Assembly (NCBI GenBank): GCA_029202385.1
Contig: CP119314.1
Span: 3,660,501 to 3,724,500, forward strand
From: Candidatus Sphingomonas phytovorans
GTDB lineage: Bacteria > Pseudomonadota > Alphaproteobacteria > Sphingomonadales > Sphingomonadaceae
DNA length: 64,000 nucleotides
Direction: 5' to 3'
The stretch's first letter is position 1, and every line of letters starts with the position of its first letter. The notes under the pieces were generated by a model, which saw nothing but the letters and a program-made list of their open reading frames with translations, had not been told where the DNA came from and ran no database searches. Both the position numbers and the translations under genes were made by a program. Below, piece by piece: positions 18,885-28,049 of the stretch.

Positions 18885-19706
18885 TCAGACGCGGGGCAGG
18901 ATGATCCCGTCGATTGCCTGCGCGACACCATCAGCGTCGTTCGCGCCGGTGGTGAAATCGGCCTTTGCCCGTACCTCGGCCGGCCCCTGCCCCATCGCGA
19001 TCGACAGGCCAGCCCGCACGAACATCGCCACGTCGTTTCCCTGATCGCCGATCACGGCGGTCAGTGCCAGCGGCGTGCCCATCGCCTCGGCCAGCAACGC
19101 GACGCCGTCACCCTTGTTGGCGGCAAGCGCGGTCACGTCGAGATAATAGGTCTGCGACTGCACCACCGTCGCCCGTGCGCCGAACGCGGCGGCGGCGTGC
19201 CCGGCCAGCGCACCGAGCAACGCCGGATCGTCGCTGACGAAGGTGAGCTTGTCGGCGCGGTCGTACAGTGCCGTGAAGTCGGACACGATCACAGGCGCCT
19301 GGTTGGACGAGACGCGTTCGGAATCGACATGATGCCCCTGGTCGGTGCTGGCGTACCAGAGGTCGTCGGCGAACACCCAGGTATCGACCGCCGCGTCGCC
19401 GACCAGTTCGAACACGCCGCGCACCACCGCTGGATCGATCCGGTGCTGCTCGACCAGTGTCCCGTCGCGGCGGAAGATCGTCCCGCCGTTGAATGCGCCC
19501 ATCACATCGTCGATCGCCAGCGCATCGGCGATCGGCATCATGCCCGATCGCGGCCGGGCGCTGATGATGGTGAAGCCGATCCCGGCCTCGCGCAGCCGGC
19601 CGACTGCCGCGATGGTGCCCGGCGTGAGCTGCTTCTTTTTGTCGACCAGCGTGCCGTCGAGATCGGAGACGAGGAGCCCGATCGCCTCCTTCGTGCCATT
19701 GCCCAT
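18885..19706 (-). CDS. Cof-type HAD-IIB family sugar phosphatase
   Basis: 273 residues with HAD motif I at VSDLDGTLVDKK, a motif II threonine/serine region, and the type-IIB pattern IGDQGNDVAMF near the end. This family dephosphorylates sugar phosphates or related metabolites in the cytoplasm. The ATG directly follows the gnd stop codon (no gap), so it is the last gene of the rpiA-tkt-tal-gnd operon, and a sugar-phosphate substrate from that pathway is plausible. The specific substrate cannot be told from sequence. Confidence 0.92.
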   Translation of the reverse strand: MGNGTKEAIGLLVSDLDGTLVDKKKQLTPGTIAAVGRLREAGIGFTIISARPRSGMMPIADALAIDDVMGAFNGGTIFRRDGTLVEQHRIDPAVVRGVFELVGDAAVDTWVFADDLWYASTDQGHHVDSERVSSNQAPVIVSDFTALYDRADKLTFVSDDPALLGALAGHAAAAFGARATVVQSQTYYLDVTALAANKGDGVALLAEAMGTPLALTAVIGDQGNDVAMFVRAGLSIAMGQGPAEVRAKADFTTGANDADGVAQAIDGIILPRV

Positions 19707-20690
19707 TTACTGGGGCATCTCGACATGGCCGCCGAAACCGAAGCGCATCGCCGAGAGCAATTTATCGCCGAACGTATGGTCGACCCGGCTGCGATAGCGC
19801 GCGAACAGGGCGGCGGAGAGCACGTTGACCGGCACCGCCTCCTCCATCGCCGCCTCGATCGTCCAATGGCCCTCGCCCGAATCGGCGACCTTGCCCGAAT
19901 ATTTGGCAAGCTGCTGGTCGTCGGCCAGCGCCGAGGCGGACAGGTCGAGCAGCCAGGACGAGATCACGCTGCCGCGCCGCCATACCTCTGCGATGTCGGT
20001 CAGGTTCAGGTCGAAACGCTCCTCCTCGGGCAGCTTGTCCGACGACTTGCCGGCGAGGATGTCGAAGCCCTCGGCATAGGCCTGCATCAGGCCATATTCG
20101 ATGCCGTTATGCACCATCTTCACGAAATGGCCCGAGCCGGGAGGGCCGGCATGGATATAGCCCTGCTCCGCGCGCGGGTCCTCGCTCTTGTCGCCGCGAT
20201 TGGGCGTGCGCGGGATGGTGCCAAGCCCGGGCGCGAGCGCGGCGAGGATCGGATCGAGCAGGTCGACCGCGTCCTTCTCCCCGCCGATCATCATGCAATA
20301 GCCGCGCTCAAGCCCCCAGACGCCGCCCGAGGTGCCGACATCGACATAGCGGATCTGCTTTTCCGCCAGTGTCTTCGCCCGGCGGATATCGTCCTTGTAG
20401 AAACTGTTGCCGCCATCGATGACGATGTCGCCCGGCTTCGCGAAGCCGGCAATCGTCGAGATGGTATCTTCGGTCGGCGCTCCGGCGGGGAGCATCACCC
20501 AGAAGATCGCCGGGCTGGCGAGTTTGGCGTGCATGTCCTCGAGCGAGTCAGCCCCGACCGCCCCATCAGCGACCAGTTCCGCGATCGCCTTGGGATCGCG
20601 GTCATAGGCGACCGTTTCATGCCCGGCGCGCATCAGGCGCCGGGCGATGTTGCCGCCCATCCGGCCAAGGCCAATCAGTCCGATACGCAT
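19707..20690 (-). CDS. gnd: 6-phosphogluconate dehydrogenase, decarboxylating (short type)
   Basis: Oxidises and decarboxylates 6-phosphogluconate to ribulose 5-phosphate. At 327 residues it is the short GndA/YqeC type rather than the 470-residue enterobacterial type. Visible motifs are the nucleotide-binding [18 protein letters not shown], the signature [13 protein letters not shown], and [17 protein letters not shown]. An acidic residue pattern after strand 2 (AYDRDP) suggests preference for NAD. The start ATG 20690 has a GGAGACTGCC site. It lies 35 bases downstream of tal. Confidence 0.93.
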   Translation of the reverse strand: MRIGLIGLGRMGGNIARRLMRAGHETVAYDRDPKAIAELVADGAVGADSLEDMHAKLASPAIFWVMLPAGAPTEDTISTIAGFAKPGDIVIDGGNSFYKDDIRRAKTLAEKQIRYVDVGTSGGVWGLERGYCMMIGGEKDAVDLLDPILAALAPGLGTIPRTPNRGDKSEDPRAEQGYIHAGPPGSGHFVKMVHNGIEYGLMQAYAEGFDILAGKSSDKLPEEERFDLNLTDIAEVWRRGSVISSWLLDLSASALADDQQLAKYSGKVADSGEGHWTIEAAMEEAVPVNVLSAALFARYRSRVDHTFGDKLLSAMRFGFGGHVEMPQ

Positions 20691-20725
20691 GGCAGTCTCC
20701 GGATGGGGGTGAGAATCGTCGTCGT

Positions 20726-21853
20726 TCAGTTCGCCGTTTCGGGGTGCTTCGCGGCGATCGCGCCAAGCAGGGTGTCGAACGCCTGAGCGAAGCTATGGAC
20801 CCCTTCCTCGACAAGAATATCCGTCACGCCGGCCAGGTCGAGGCCAAGCCGTTCCGCCTCGGCGAGCGTATGGCGCGCGCCGTCGACATCGCGGGTCAGC
20901 GTCTCAGCGGCGGTGCCATGGTCGCGGAACGCGTCGAGCGTCTTGGGCGGCACGGTGTTGACCGTGTCGGGCCCGATCAGCGTGTCGAGATAGAGCGTGT
21001 CGGGATAATCGGGGTTCTTGGTGCCGGTCGATGCCCAGAGCAGCCGCTGCGGCATCGCGCCCTTCGCGGCGAGCGCCTGCCAGCGGTCCGAGGCGATGAA
21101 GTCCTGATACCAGGCATAGGCCATTTTCGCATTGGCGATGGCCACCTTGCCGCGCACTGCCTTCAGCGCTTCTGCCTCGGCATCGCCGTCCTTGACCCGT
21201 GCATCGATCGCGTCGTCGATCTTCGTATCGATCCGGCTGACGAAGAAGCTGGCGACGCTGGCGATCTTGTCCACCGCCTCGCCCTTCGCCGCGCGCTGCT
21301 CGAGCCCCTCGACATAGGCCAGGGCGACTGCCTTATAGGCCTCGATCGAGAAGAGCAGCGTCACGTTGACGTTGATCCCGGCCGCGATGGTCGCCGCGAT
21401 GGCGGGAACGCCGGCTGGCGTGCCGGGGATCTTGATCATCAGGTCGGGCCGGTCGACCGCCGCCCACAGCTTCTTCGCCTCGGCGATGGTGCCGTCGGTG
21501 TCGTTGGCGAGATAGGGCGAGACCTCAAGGCTGACATAGCCATCCTTGCCGCCGAGCCGGTCATAGACCGGGCGCAGCGTATCGGCCGCGGCCTGGATGT
21601 CCTGGATGGCGAGATGTTCGTAGCGCTCCATCGCCGGCGCGCCGGGATGGGTGCGGTCGAACTCGGCCAGCGCCGCGTCATAGGCGGTGCCGTGGCCCAT
21701 CGCCTTTTCGAAGATCGACGGATTGGAGGTTACGCCGGTCAGGGCATCCCCGTCGACCAGCTTCTGAAGGCCCCCTTCGGCGAGGAACTTGCGGTCGACG
21801 AAATCGAGCCAGACAGCCTGGCCCAAAGCGGCGAGATCGTTGAGACGACCCAT
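20726..21853 (-). CDS. tal: Transaldolase
   Basis: 375 residues, the long transaldolase class often found next to transketolase in actinobacteria, cyanobacteria and sphingomonads. It transfers the dihydroxyacetone unit of sedoheptulose 7-phosphate to glyceraldehyde 3-phosphate. The Schiff-base lysine is in [11 protein letters not shown], and the N-terminal [12 protein letters not shown] signature is present. The start is ATG 21853, two bases after the tkt stop; the open frame itself begins two codons earlier at an ATT. Its place between tkt and gnd supports the assignment. Confidence 0.94.
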   Translation of the reverse strand: MGRLNDLAALGQAVWLDFVDRKFLAEGGLQKLVDGDALTGVTSNPSIFEKAMGHGTAYDAALAEFDRTHPGAPAMERYEHLAIQDIQAAADTLRPVYDRLGGKDGYVSLEVSPYLANDTDGTIAEAKKLWAAVDRPDLMIKIPGTPAGVPAIAATIAAGINVNVTLLFSIEAYKAVALAYVEGLEQRAAKGEAVDKIASVASFFVSRIDTKIDDAIDARVKDGDAEAEALKAVRGKVAIANAKMAYAWYQDFIASDRWQALAAKGAMPQRLLWASTGTKNPDYPDTLYLDTLIGPDTVNTVPPKTLDAFRDHGTAAETLTRDVDGARHTLAEAERLGLDLAGVTDILVEEGVHSFAQAFDTLLGAIAAKHPETAN

Positions 21854-21855
21854 GA

Positions 21856-23940
21856 TCAATCCTTTCCGAGCAGTTCGCGGGCGACCTTGACGACATTGTC
21901 GACGGTGAACCCGAATTTATCCTGCAGCTTCGCGATCGGGGCCGAGGCACCGAAGGTCGACATGGTCACCGTCCGGCCCTCAAGCCCGACATAGCGATCC
22001 CAGCCGATCTCGCCGCCCATCTCGATCGCGACGCGTGCCGTGACACCGCGCGGCAGCACGCTTTCCTTGTACGCGGCGTCCTGCAGCTCATAACGATACC
22101 AGCTCGGCATTGAGACGACGCGCGAGCGCACGCCCTGCGCCGTCAGCGCCTCATGCGCCGCGACCGCGAGCGAGACCTCGCTGCCGGTGGCGATCAGGAT
22201 CAGTTCCGGATTCTCGTCGCCGGCGAGGACATAGGCGCCCTTCATCAGCCCTTCGGCCGATGCATATTTGCTGCGGTCCAGCGTCGGCAGCGCCTGGCGC
22301 GACAGGACCAGGCTCGTGGGACGATTCTTGTCCTCAAGCGCGGCGCGCCATGCCCAGGCGGTCTCGTTCGCATCGCCGGGACGGATCGTGTCGAGCCCGG
22401 GGATTGCGCGGAGCGTCGCGAGATGCTCGATCGGCTGGTGAGTCGGGCCGTCTTCGCCCACGCCGATCGAATCATGCGTGAAGACGAAGATCGCCGGCAG
22501 TTCCATGATCGCGGCGAGGCGGATCGGCGGGCGCATATAGTCGGCAAAGACCATGAACGTCGAGCCGTAGGACCGCAGGTGCGACAGCGCCATGCCGTTG
22601 ACCACCGCGCCCATGCCGTGCTCGCGCACGCCGAAATGAAAGTTGGAGCCGGCATAATTGTCGGCCTCGAACGATGCCTTGCCCTTCACGTCGGTCTTGG
22701 TCGAGGGCGCGAGATCGGCCGAGCCGCCGATCAGGAACGGCACGCGGTTGGCGATGGCATTGAGTACCTTGCCGCCCGCATCGCGCGAGGCGATGCCCTT
22801 CTCGTCCGCCTCGAAGACGGGAACATCGGCGTCCCAGCCCTCGGGCAGGTCGCCCTTGAGCAGCAGGTCGAGTTCAGCCGCGAGGTCGCTATTGTCCTTG
22901 CGATACTCGGCGAACATTGCCTCCCATGCCTCGCGCAGCGGCCGGCCGCGATCGGCGATCGACTTTTCGAACGTTTCGGCCACGCCGTCCGGCACCAGGA
23001 ACTGGGCGTCCTCGGGCCAGCCATAGGCAAGCTTGGTCGCCTTGATATTTTCGGCGCCGAGCGGTTCGCCATGCGCCTTCTCGCTGCCGGCGCGGGGGCT
23101 GCCCCAGCCGATGATCGAATGGACGACGATGAAGGTCGGCCGGTCGCTGGTCGCCTTGAACGTGGCGAAGGCATCGGCCAGCGCGCCGCAATCATTGGCA
23201 TCGTCGACATGGATGACGTTCCAGCCATAGGCTTGGAAGCGCATGCCGACATCCTCGTCGAACGCGAGATTCGTGTCGCCCTCGATGCTGATATGGTTGC
23301 TGTCGTAGATCCAGCACAGGTTGGAGAGCTTGAGGTGCCCGGCAAGCGACGCCGCCTCGGCCGAGACGCCCTCCATCATGTCGCCGTCGCCGCACAGCGT
23401 ATAGACATCATGGTCGAACAGGTCGAAGCCGGGCTTGTTGTAGCGCGCGGCGAGCCAGCGCTCGGCGATCGCCATGCCGACCGAATTGCCGCAACCGGCA
23501 CCGAGCGGGCCGGTCGTCGTCTCGACGCCGGTGGTGTGGCGATATTCGGGATGGCCGGGCGTCTTGGAGCCGAGCTGGCGGAAATTCTCGATGTCGTTCA
23601 GGCTGACCGCGAGATTGCCGGTCGGCTTTCCGTCGCGGTCGATTTCCTTCACGCCCGCCAGGTGAAGCAGCGAATAGAGCAGCATCGAGGCATGGCCGAC
23701 CGACAGCACGAAACGGTCGCGATTGGGCCAGTCGGGCTTGTCCGGATCGGTGCGCAGGAATTGCGACCAGAGCGTGTGGCCGACCGGCGCGAGCGCCATC
23801 GGCGTGCCGGGATGGCCCGAATTCGCCTTCTGCACTGCATCCATGGAGAGCGTGCGGATCGTGTCGATCGCCAGGCGCTCGGGCGAGCCGTCCTCGTGAA
23901 GGCCCTTGACGGGTACGCTGGCCGTGGCGGCATCGGACAT
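21856..23940 (-). CDS. tkt: Transketolase
   Basis: A thiamine-diphosphate enzyme that moves two-carbon units between sugar phosphates. 694 residues from ATG 23940 (MSDAATASVPVKG); a longer reading from 24045 adds 35 residues that overlap the promoter-like spacer and are unlikely. The ThDP motif starts at LCGDGDMMEGVSAEAAS; HFGVREHGMG and THDSIGVGEDGPTHQP are transketolase signatures. The gene follows rpiA by 56 bases and overlaps nothing. No gap, pgk or fba lies next to it, unlike a common sphingomonad tkt locus, so a second tkt may exist elsewhere. Confidence 0.95.
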   Translation of the reverse strand: MSDAATASVPVKGLHEDGSPERLAIDTIRTLSMDAVQKANSGHPGTPMALAPVGHTLWSQFLRTDPDKPDWPNRDRFVLSVGHASMLLYSLLHLAGVKEIDRDGKPTGNLAVSLNDIENFRQLGSKTPGHPEYRHTTGVETTTGPLGAGCGNSVGMAIAERWLAARYNKPGFDLFDHDVYTLCGDGDMMEGVSAEAASLAGHLKLSNLCWIYDSNHISIEGDTNLAFDEDVGMRFQAYGWNVIHVDDANDCGALADAFATFKATSDRPTFIVVHSIIGWGSPRAGSEKAHGEPLGAENIKATKLAYGWPEDAQFLVPDGVAETFEKSIADRGRPLREAWEAMFAEYRKDNSDLAAELDLLLKGDLPEGWDADVPVFEADEKGIASRDAGGKVLNAIANRVPFLIGGSADLAPSTKTDVKGKASFEADNYAGSNFHFGVREHGMGAVVNGMALSHLRSYGSTFMVFADYMRPPIRLAAIMELPAIFVFTHDSIGVGEDGPTHQPIEHLATLRAIPGLDTIRPGDANETAWAWRAALEDKNRPTSLVLSRQALPTLDRSKYASAEGLMKGAYVLAGDENPELILIATGSEVSLAVAAHEALTAQGVRSRVVSMPSWYRYELQDAAYKESVLPRGVTARVAIEMGGEIGWDRYVGLEGRTVTMSTFGASAPIAKLQDKFGFTVDNVVKVARELLGKD

Positions 23941-23996
23941 GGGAAAAACTCGCTTTCTATCGGACAGTCGAACGCTGGCCGTCGCTGGTGGTTGCC

Positions 23997-24659
23997 TTAT
24001 TTTTCGAGCCGGATCACGCGGCCGCCCCCGCCGATATAGGCGCAATCCACCTCGTCAAGGAAAAGGCCGTGTCCAAGCACGCCGGGAAGCCCCGAAAGTG
24101 CGGCGGCCAGCGCGGAAGGATCGGGTATTTCAGGGAAAAGACAGTCGATGATGATATTGCCCTGATCGGACCGCTCGACCCGCACCGCCGTCTTCGCGCC
24201 GAGTCCCGCCAGCCGAGTCGCGACGAACGCACGCGCGAAGGGCAGCACCTCGACCGGCAGCTTCGCGCGACCGATCCGCTCGACCCGCTTCGACGCGTCG
24301 GCGATCACGATCATCCGGCGCGACGCGGCGGCGACGATCTTCTCGCGGAGCATCGCGCCGCCCGCGCCCTTGATCGCGAACAGCCGGCCGTCGATCTCGT
24401 CAGCGCCGTCGATGGTGAGATCGACCGACTCGACACCGGCGAAATCAAGCAGGGTGATGCCCGCCATCCGCGCCATCGATTCGGTGCGCAGCGACGTGGC
24501 GACCGCACGGATATCGAGCCCGCCGCGTACCAGCTCCCCCAGCCGCCCGATCGCGAATGCCGCGGTCGACCCGGTGCCGAGCCCGACCAGCATGCCCGGC
24601 CGCACTTCCTCCACCGCGGCGAGGGCGGCGGCGCGCTTGTCGTCATCGGTCGTCGTCAT
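23997..24659 (-). CDS. rpiA: Ribose-5-phosphate isomerase A
   Basis: 220 residues; interconverts ribose 5-phosphate and ribulose 5-phosphate. The three RpiA signatures are clear: GLGTGSTAAFAIGRLGELV, TIDGADEID and KGAGGAMLREK. It is the first gene of the pentose-phosphate operon, starting at ATG 24659. The 245 bases upstream, shared with the divergent DedA gene, contain a dispersed inverted repeat and presumably the operon promoter. Confidence 0.95.
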   Translation of the reverse strand: MTTTDDDKRAAALAAVEEVRPGMLVGLGTGSTAAFAIGRLGELVRGGLDIRAVATSLRTESMARMAGITLLDFAGVESVDLTIDGADEIDGRLFAIKGAGGAMLREKIVAAASRRMIVIADASKRVERIGRAKLPVEVLPFARAFVATRLAGLGAKTAVRVERSDQGNIIIDCLFPEIPDPSALAAALSGLPGVLGHGLFLDEVDCAYIGGGGRVIRLEK

Positions 24660-24679
24660 GGATACCGCCCTTCATCACC

Positions 24680-24818
24680 ACCGTTCGTGCCGAGCAGCGA
24701 TCGACCAGGCGAAGCCATATCGAGGGCGCGTATCGAGGCACCTTGTACGCGAAACGCCTGTCCCTCGATATGCCCTCTCGACAAGCTCGATGGCCACTCG
24801 GGACGAAGGCAGGGTGGA
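24680..24818. repeat. Dispersed repeat of the CCGTTCGTGCCGAGC type, copy 1
   Basis: Begins CCGTTCGTGCCGAGC at 24681 and ends CGGGACGAAGG near 24818, with TCGACAAGCTCGATGGCCAC near the right end. The same start, the same GCCTGTCC..TCGATA block and the same right-hand block recur at 57354-57497. The outer ends are rough inverted repeats, so a transcript could fold into a long hairpin. It lies between rpiA and the DedA gene. Confidence 0.65.
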
Positions 24819-24904
24819 TCGTCACCCCGACTTGCACGCCGTCGACACACCCCCACGGATTTTCCACTGGCGACGCGCGCCCTCTTCGCAGAAAGGGGGA
24901 ACCC

Positions 24905-25543
24905 ATGATCGAGAAAATCATCGCGATACTCGCGACCTTCACCATCGCCGTCATCTCCAAGGGGGGATATCTCGGCATCGTCCTGCTGATGGCGATCGAA
25001 TCGGCCTGCATTCCGTTGCCGTCGGAGATCATCATGCCGTTCGCCGGCTATCTCGTTTCGGTCGGGCGGTTCGACCTGTACCTGGCGGCGACCGCCGGGG
25101 CGATCGGGTGCAATATCGGATCGATCTTCGCCTATGAGGTCGGCAAGCGCGGCGGGCGCCCGCTGGCCGAGCGCTGGGGCAAATATGTGCTGATCGGCCC
25201 GGGCGAGCTCGACATGGCCGACCGCTTCTTCGATCGCTGGGGCAATCAGGCGGTGCTGATCGGCCGCCTGCTGCCCGTCATCCGCTCCTTCATCGCCTTT
25301 CCCGCCGGCGTCGCGCGGATGAAGCTGGTGCCGTTCCACATCTATACCTTCATCGGCTCCTGGCCCTGGTGCTTCGGCCTTGCCTGGGTCGGCATGGTGC
25401 TGGGCGACAAATGGAACAGCGACCCGCGCATGAAGGCCGCCTTCCACAGCGCCGACGCGCTGATCGGCGTGGTGCTGGTCGCGCTGGCCAGCTTTTATAT
25501 CTGGCACCGGGTACGCGGGCTGAAGGCGAAGCCGAAGGAATAG
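24905..25543 (+). CDS. DedA family membrane protein
   Basis: 212 residues from ATG 24905, preceded by AAAGGGGGAACCC. DedA/SNARE-associated membrane proteins are thought to be proton-driven lipid flippases, with roles in recycling undecaprenyl phosphate and in membrane stress resistance. Family motifs are seen: ESACIPLPSEIIMPFAGYL near residue 35 and GRLLPVIRSFIAFPAGVARM near 120, with about five membrane segments. The last 20 codons (FYIWHRVRGLKAKPKE) have a degraded copy 2 kb away at 27533-27596. The gene marks the left edge of the accessory region. Confidence 0.93.
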   Translation: MIEKIIAILATFTIAVISKGGYLGIVLLMAIESACIPLPSEIIMPFAGYLVSVGRFDLYLAATAGAIGCNIGSIFAYEVGKRGGRPLAERWGKYVLIGPGELDMADRFFDRWGNQAVLIGRLLPVIRSFIAFPAGVARMKLVPFHIYTFIGSWPWCFGLAWVGMVLGDKWNSDPRMKAAFHSADALIGVVLVALASFYIWHRVRGLKAKPKE

Positions 25544-26084
25544 AGCCCGGGTTGAGCGGAAAAGTATTGGAGAAGGGTTTTCCAGTACCGAAGGCTCCGA
25601 TGGTCCGCCACCCGGCAAGTCTCCGCAGATTTTTGCCACCCAACGCCTACCCCGATTTTTCGAATCCGCTTGCATTTGGGTTGCCAGTTTTTCGGCGTGT
25701 GCGGCGCTTGGTACTTGAGTCGAAGGATGTGTCGCTGCGATGACGAGGACACGCTTCTTCGGCGCTACACACATATTATTCGCCGAATTATGAGAATCGT
25801 AGCGCGAGATCATTTCGATATCTTGCCTTGAGCTGCCAGGGCACGCGGCGCGGCTGCCGCCAATAGCCCTTCCCCGCGATGATGCGGCCACCCGTCGGCA
25901 AAATGAATCGACATTGGCCATCAAAACTGGGGTGGTGACGTCTAACGCGTGCGTGGTTGACTGGCGACGACCGTTTTCGCCGCAAGACTGGTCGCTCCCG
26001 ATATGGTTGCCAGTTCCCGATTGCGCACCTTTCCGATGGCACAATGTTGAGGAACAAGTAGGTAGGAGCAAACGGGGCGATCCT
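25544..26084. other. 541-base spacer of lower G+C without a convincing gene
   Basis: No open frame here has a good start, ribosome site and protein-like composition. The stretch is visibly richer in A+T than the neighbouring genes. It contains one copy of a diverged repeat (25864-25977) whose partner lies at 28050-28150. A minus-strand frame over 25788-26057 could be the remnant of a decayed gene. Confidence 0.6.
25864..25977. repeat. Diverged 100-base repeat, copy A
   Basis: Shares with 28050-28150 the blocks cgcgatgatgcggcca, gtcggcaaaatgaatcga, gccatcaaa and gttgactggcgacgacc, in the same order and orientation with scattered substitutions. Both copies may be pieces of one decayed minus-strand gene, since each can be read as a similar short peptide (PT..R.IAG). 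I cannot name the parent. Confidence 0.65.
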
Positions 26085-26270
26085 ATGTTCACGCAGATTG
26101 GAGCCATGGTTGGGCTGCTTTACAGCCTGGGTTCGCTCGTGTTCCGGTGGAAGGCCGTCGTTGCAAAGTATGGCAGCCTAAGTCTCTATTGGTGGGTTCT
26201 CGCCGTAACGACCGGATGGTCGTTTCTCGGCTACGCAGCGGACATCGTCATCTGGGAGGTCTCGCCTTAG
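26085..26270 (+). CDS. Small two-helix membrane protein, uncharacterised
   Basis: 61 residues from ATG 26085 (MFTQIGAMVGLLYSLGSLVF). Two hydrophobic segments at about 5-20 and 33-57 separated by a basic turn, ending IVIWEVSP. A purine-rich AGGAGCAAACGGGG lies upstream, somewhat far for a ribosome site. I do not recognise the family. It sits in the repeat-rich accessory stretch, so it may be a small membrane peptide of a mobile or toxin-like kind, or simply an intact minor gene. Confidence 0.4.
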   Translation: MFTQIGAMVGLLYSLGSLVFRWKAVVAKYGSLSLYWWVLAVTTGWSFLGYAADIVIWEVSP

Positions 26271-26446
26271 CCAGCATCCCACCCGCCTCGAGCCGTTCGG
26301 CGGGATTCAACCGGCTACCAGCACCGGACTAGCCATTGTCGCCCAGTTGCCGACCCAACATCGTGTTACGTGATGCCCCTGAAAGCGGACCTTTTTGGCC
26401 GACGGCTGGTTGGCCCTACCGGTTACCGCCCCATGTGAGATAGCAG

Positions 26447-27433
26447 ATGCGCCTGATCGCGATCGAAGAGCATATCCTCCCTCATGTCGTACGCGACGCG
26501 TGGAGCGCAGCGCCGCCCCCGCATGATCCGGTATCTGCCATTGCGGATGGCGGAGAGAACGGGACCCGTCTTGCCGATCTGGGCGAAGGCCGCCTGGCGC
26601 TGATGGATGAGCAGGGCGTGGACGTGCAGGTGCTTTCGCTCACCACGCCCGGTCTCCACAATCTCGCAGCCGGACCTGCCGTGGAGATGGCGCACCGCGT
26701 GAACGACCTGATCGCGGAGACGTGCGCACGCCATCCCGACCGCTTCCAGGGTTTCGCCGCCCTGCCTACCCCCGATGCCGACGCAGCCCCGCGTGAGCTG
26801 GAACGCGCCGTTCGAGAGCTGGGCCTGAAGGGCGCACTGCTTTGCGGCCGGACGCGCGAGCGCCATCTCGATCACCCTGACATGCGCCCCATGCTGGCGA
26901 AGGCGGCAGAATTGGGCGTGCCGCTCTTCATCCATCCGCAGATCCCGTTAGCCGCGGTGCGCGAGGCCAATTACTCCGGGGTGAGCGAGAAGGCCGATCT
27001 CGCGCTCGCGGCCTTTGGCCTTGGCTGGCATTACGAGGCGGGGTTGCAATGGATCCGTTTGGCCGCGGCGGGTGTGTTCGACGAACTGCCCGACCTGCAA
27101 ATCATCCTCGGCCATTGGGGCGAGGTGGTGCTGTTCTACCTGGAGCGCATATCGGCCGCCTTCGAACGTGCGCTCGAGCTTCGACGCCCTCTGGCGGATT
27201 ACGCTCGCGACAATCTATATGTGACCGGCAGCGGCATGTGGAGCGAAGCATATCTCCGTCGCTGCCTCGATATCGTCGGGCCCGAGCGCCTGCTGTTCTC
27301 AACCGACTTTCCCTACCAATACCGGGAAGGCGGCGCGCCGCGACGCTTTCTTGAGGAGGTTCAGCTCGACGATGCCGCACGAACAGGCCTCGCACATGGC
27401 AATTGGGATCGCTTGACCGGTACGGGCAGCTAG
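26447..27433 (+). CDS. Amidohydrolase-2 family protein (gamma-resorcylate decarboxylase-like)
   Basis: 328 residues of the amidohydrolase-related TIM-barrel family (COG2159), which includes aminocarboxymuconate-semialdehyde decarboxylase and gamma-resorcylate or salicylate decarboxylases. The first metal motif is IAIEEHILPH (Glu-x-His), the form used by gamma-resorcylate decarboxylases rather than the His-x-His of ACMSD. Further metal residues are in LFIHPQ, LGHWGE and STDFPYQ (catalytic Asp). The likely reaction is non-oxidative decarboxylation of an aromatic acid. It has no operon partner and lies within the accessory region; gene debris begins less than 20 bases after its stop. Confidence 0.88.
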   Translation: MRLIAIEEHILPHVVRDAWSAAPPPHDPVSAIADGGENGTRLADLGEGRLALMDEQGVDVQVLSLTTPGLHNLAAGPAVEMAHRVNDLIAETCARHPDRFQGFAALPTPDADAAPRELERAVRELGLKGALLCGRTRERHLDHPDMRPMLAKAAELGVPLFIHPQIPLAAVREANYSGVSEKADLALAAFGLGWHYEAGLQWIRLAAAGVFDELPDLQIILGHWGEVVLFYLERISAAFERALELRRPLADYARDNLYVTGSGMWSEAYLRRCLDIVGPERLLFSTDFPYQYREGGAPRRFLEEVQLDDAARTGLAHGNWDRLTGTGS

Positions 27434-27449
27434 TCGCTGCGGCGACGTC

Positions 27450-27596
27450 GACCGGCAGCCGGCGCCCGACTATGCCGCGCACTGGCTGGCGCCGCAGGCA
27501 CCGGTGCAGGCGTACGGCAACGTCCATCTGGCGCGCTGGCTCGTTTTCTATATCTCGCACCGGGTGGGCTGGCTGAAGGCGCAGCCGAAGGACCAG
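27450..27596 (+). pseudogene. Chimeric gene debris: metallo-beta-lactamase N-terminus fused to DedA C-terminus
   Basis: Bases 27463-27530 closely match 29132-29200 of the B3 metallo-beta-lactamase gene (encoding PDYAAHWLAPQAPVQAYGN versus PDYAARWLAPQAPVQVHGN). Bases 27533-27596 match the last 63 bases of the DedA gene (FYISHRVGWLKAQPKD versus FYIWHRVRGLKAKPKE). The two pieces are joined in one reading frame at a shared ctggc. Neither has a start or a domain of its own, so this is a rearrangement scar rather than a gene. Confidence 0.75.
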
Positions 27597-27690
27597 GCTG
27601 CCCTTGCCTCAGCACCTGTCATTGCCAAGCCCGGACTATCCGCGTCCGGATCCAGTGGCGGACATAGGGCGAGAACTGTAGATCAGTGCC

Positions 27691-27966
27691 ATGCCGGACT
27701 TGCTGCACGAGTATTGGGAAAACGAAAACGGAGGGGAGTTCGGCCCTGTCAAAGAGCGGAACGATAGGCTCCGTCCGACCCTGATGCCCAACGCAAGGCT
27801 CGTTTTTAGCCTTCGTGCGTCCACCTGGCACCAAGCCATGCAGCTTCACAACAAGCGACTCGATTATGGAGACTATGTACCGGTAGAGGGCCTGTCAGAC
27901 CATATCTACACCGACGCGGAAGTCGTCGAGCAAGACACTTATCTGCGAATACGGAATAGGCGCTGA
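27691..27966 (+). CDS. Small conserved-looking hypothetical protein
   Basis: 91 residues from ATG 27691 (MPDLLHEYWENENGGEFGPV). Highly charged and acidic, with no signal peptide or membrane segment, and containing SLRASTWHQAMQLHNKRLDYGDY. The composition and a proper stop suggest a real soluble protein, and I believe similar short proteins occur in other sphingomonads, but I know no function. It is followed at once by a dispersed palindromic element. G+C is lower than in the housekeeping genes. Confidence 0.6.
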   Translation: MPDLLHEYWENENGGEFGPVKERNDRLRPTLMPNARLVFSLRASTWHQAMQLHNKRLDYGDYVPVEGLSDHIYTDAEVVEQDTYLRIRNRR

Positions 27967-27971
27967 CCGGA

Positions 27972-28043
27972 TTTTCTCAGTGCCCTCAGCGCCTCTGCAC
28001 GAATCATATTGCGCCGCCGACGGACCGGCCTGAATGTCGATCC
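27972..28043 (+). repeat. Dispersed palindromic element, copy 3 (short form)
   Basis: Bases CTCAGCGCCTCTGCACGAAT through GAATGTCGATCC match the core of the copies at 12356-12535 and 51447-51558 read on the opposite strand. The right inverted end is clear; the left end is missing or degraded. As in the other two copies, it begins right after a stop codon (27966) and has the same orientation relative to that gene. Confidence 0.7.
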
Positions 28044-28049
28044 ACCCTA

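Noticed and set aside
18840..20786. Plus-strand frame of 648 codons
   Set aside because: Antisense to the HAD phosphatase and gnd, both with clear motifs; composition typical of a high-G+C shadow.
25495..25752. Minus-strand frame of 85 codons in the spacer after DedA
   Set aside because: Very basic, patchy composition, no ribosome site, and it runs into the DedA coding sequence.
27504..27767. Plus-strand frame of 87 codons
   Set aside because: It is the joined debris of the metallo-beta-lactamase and DedA genes plus non-coding sequence, not a functional gene.
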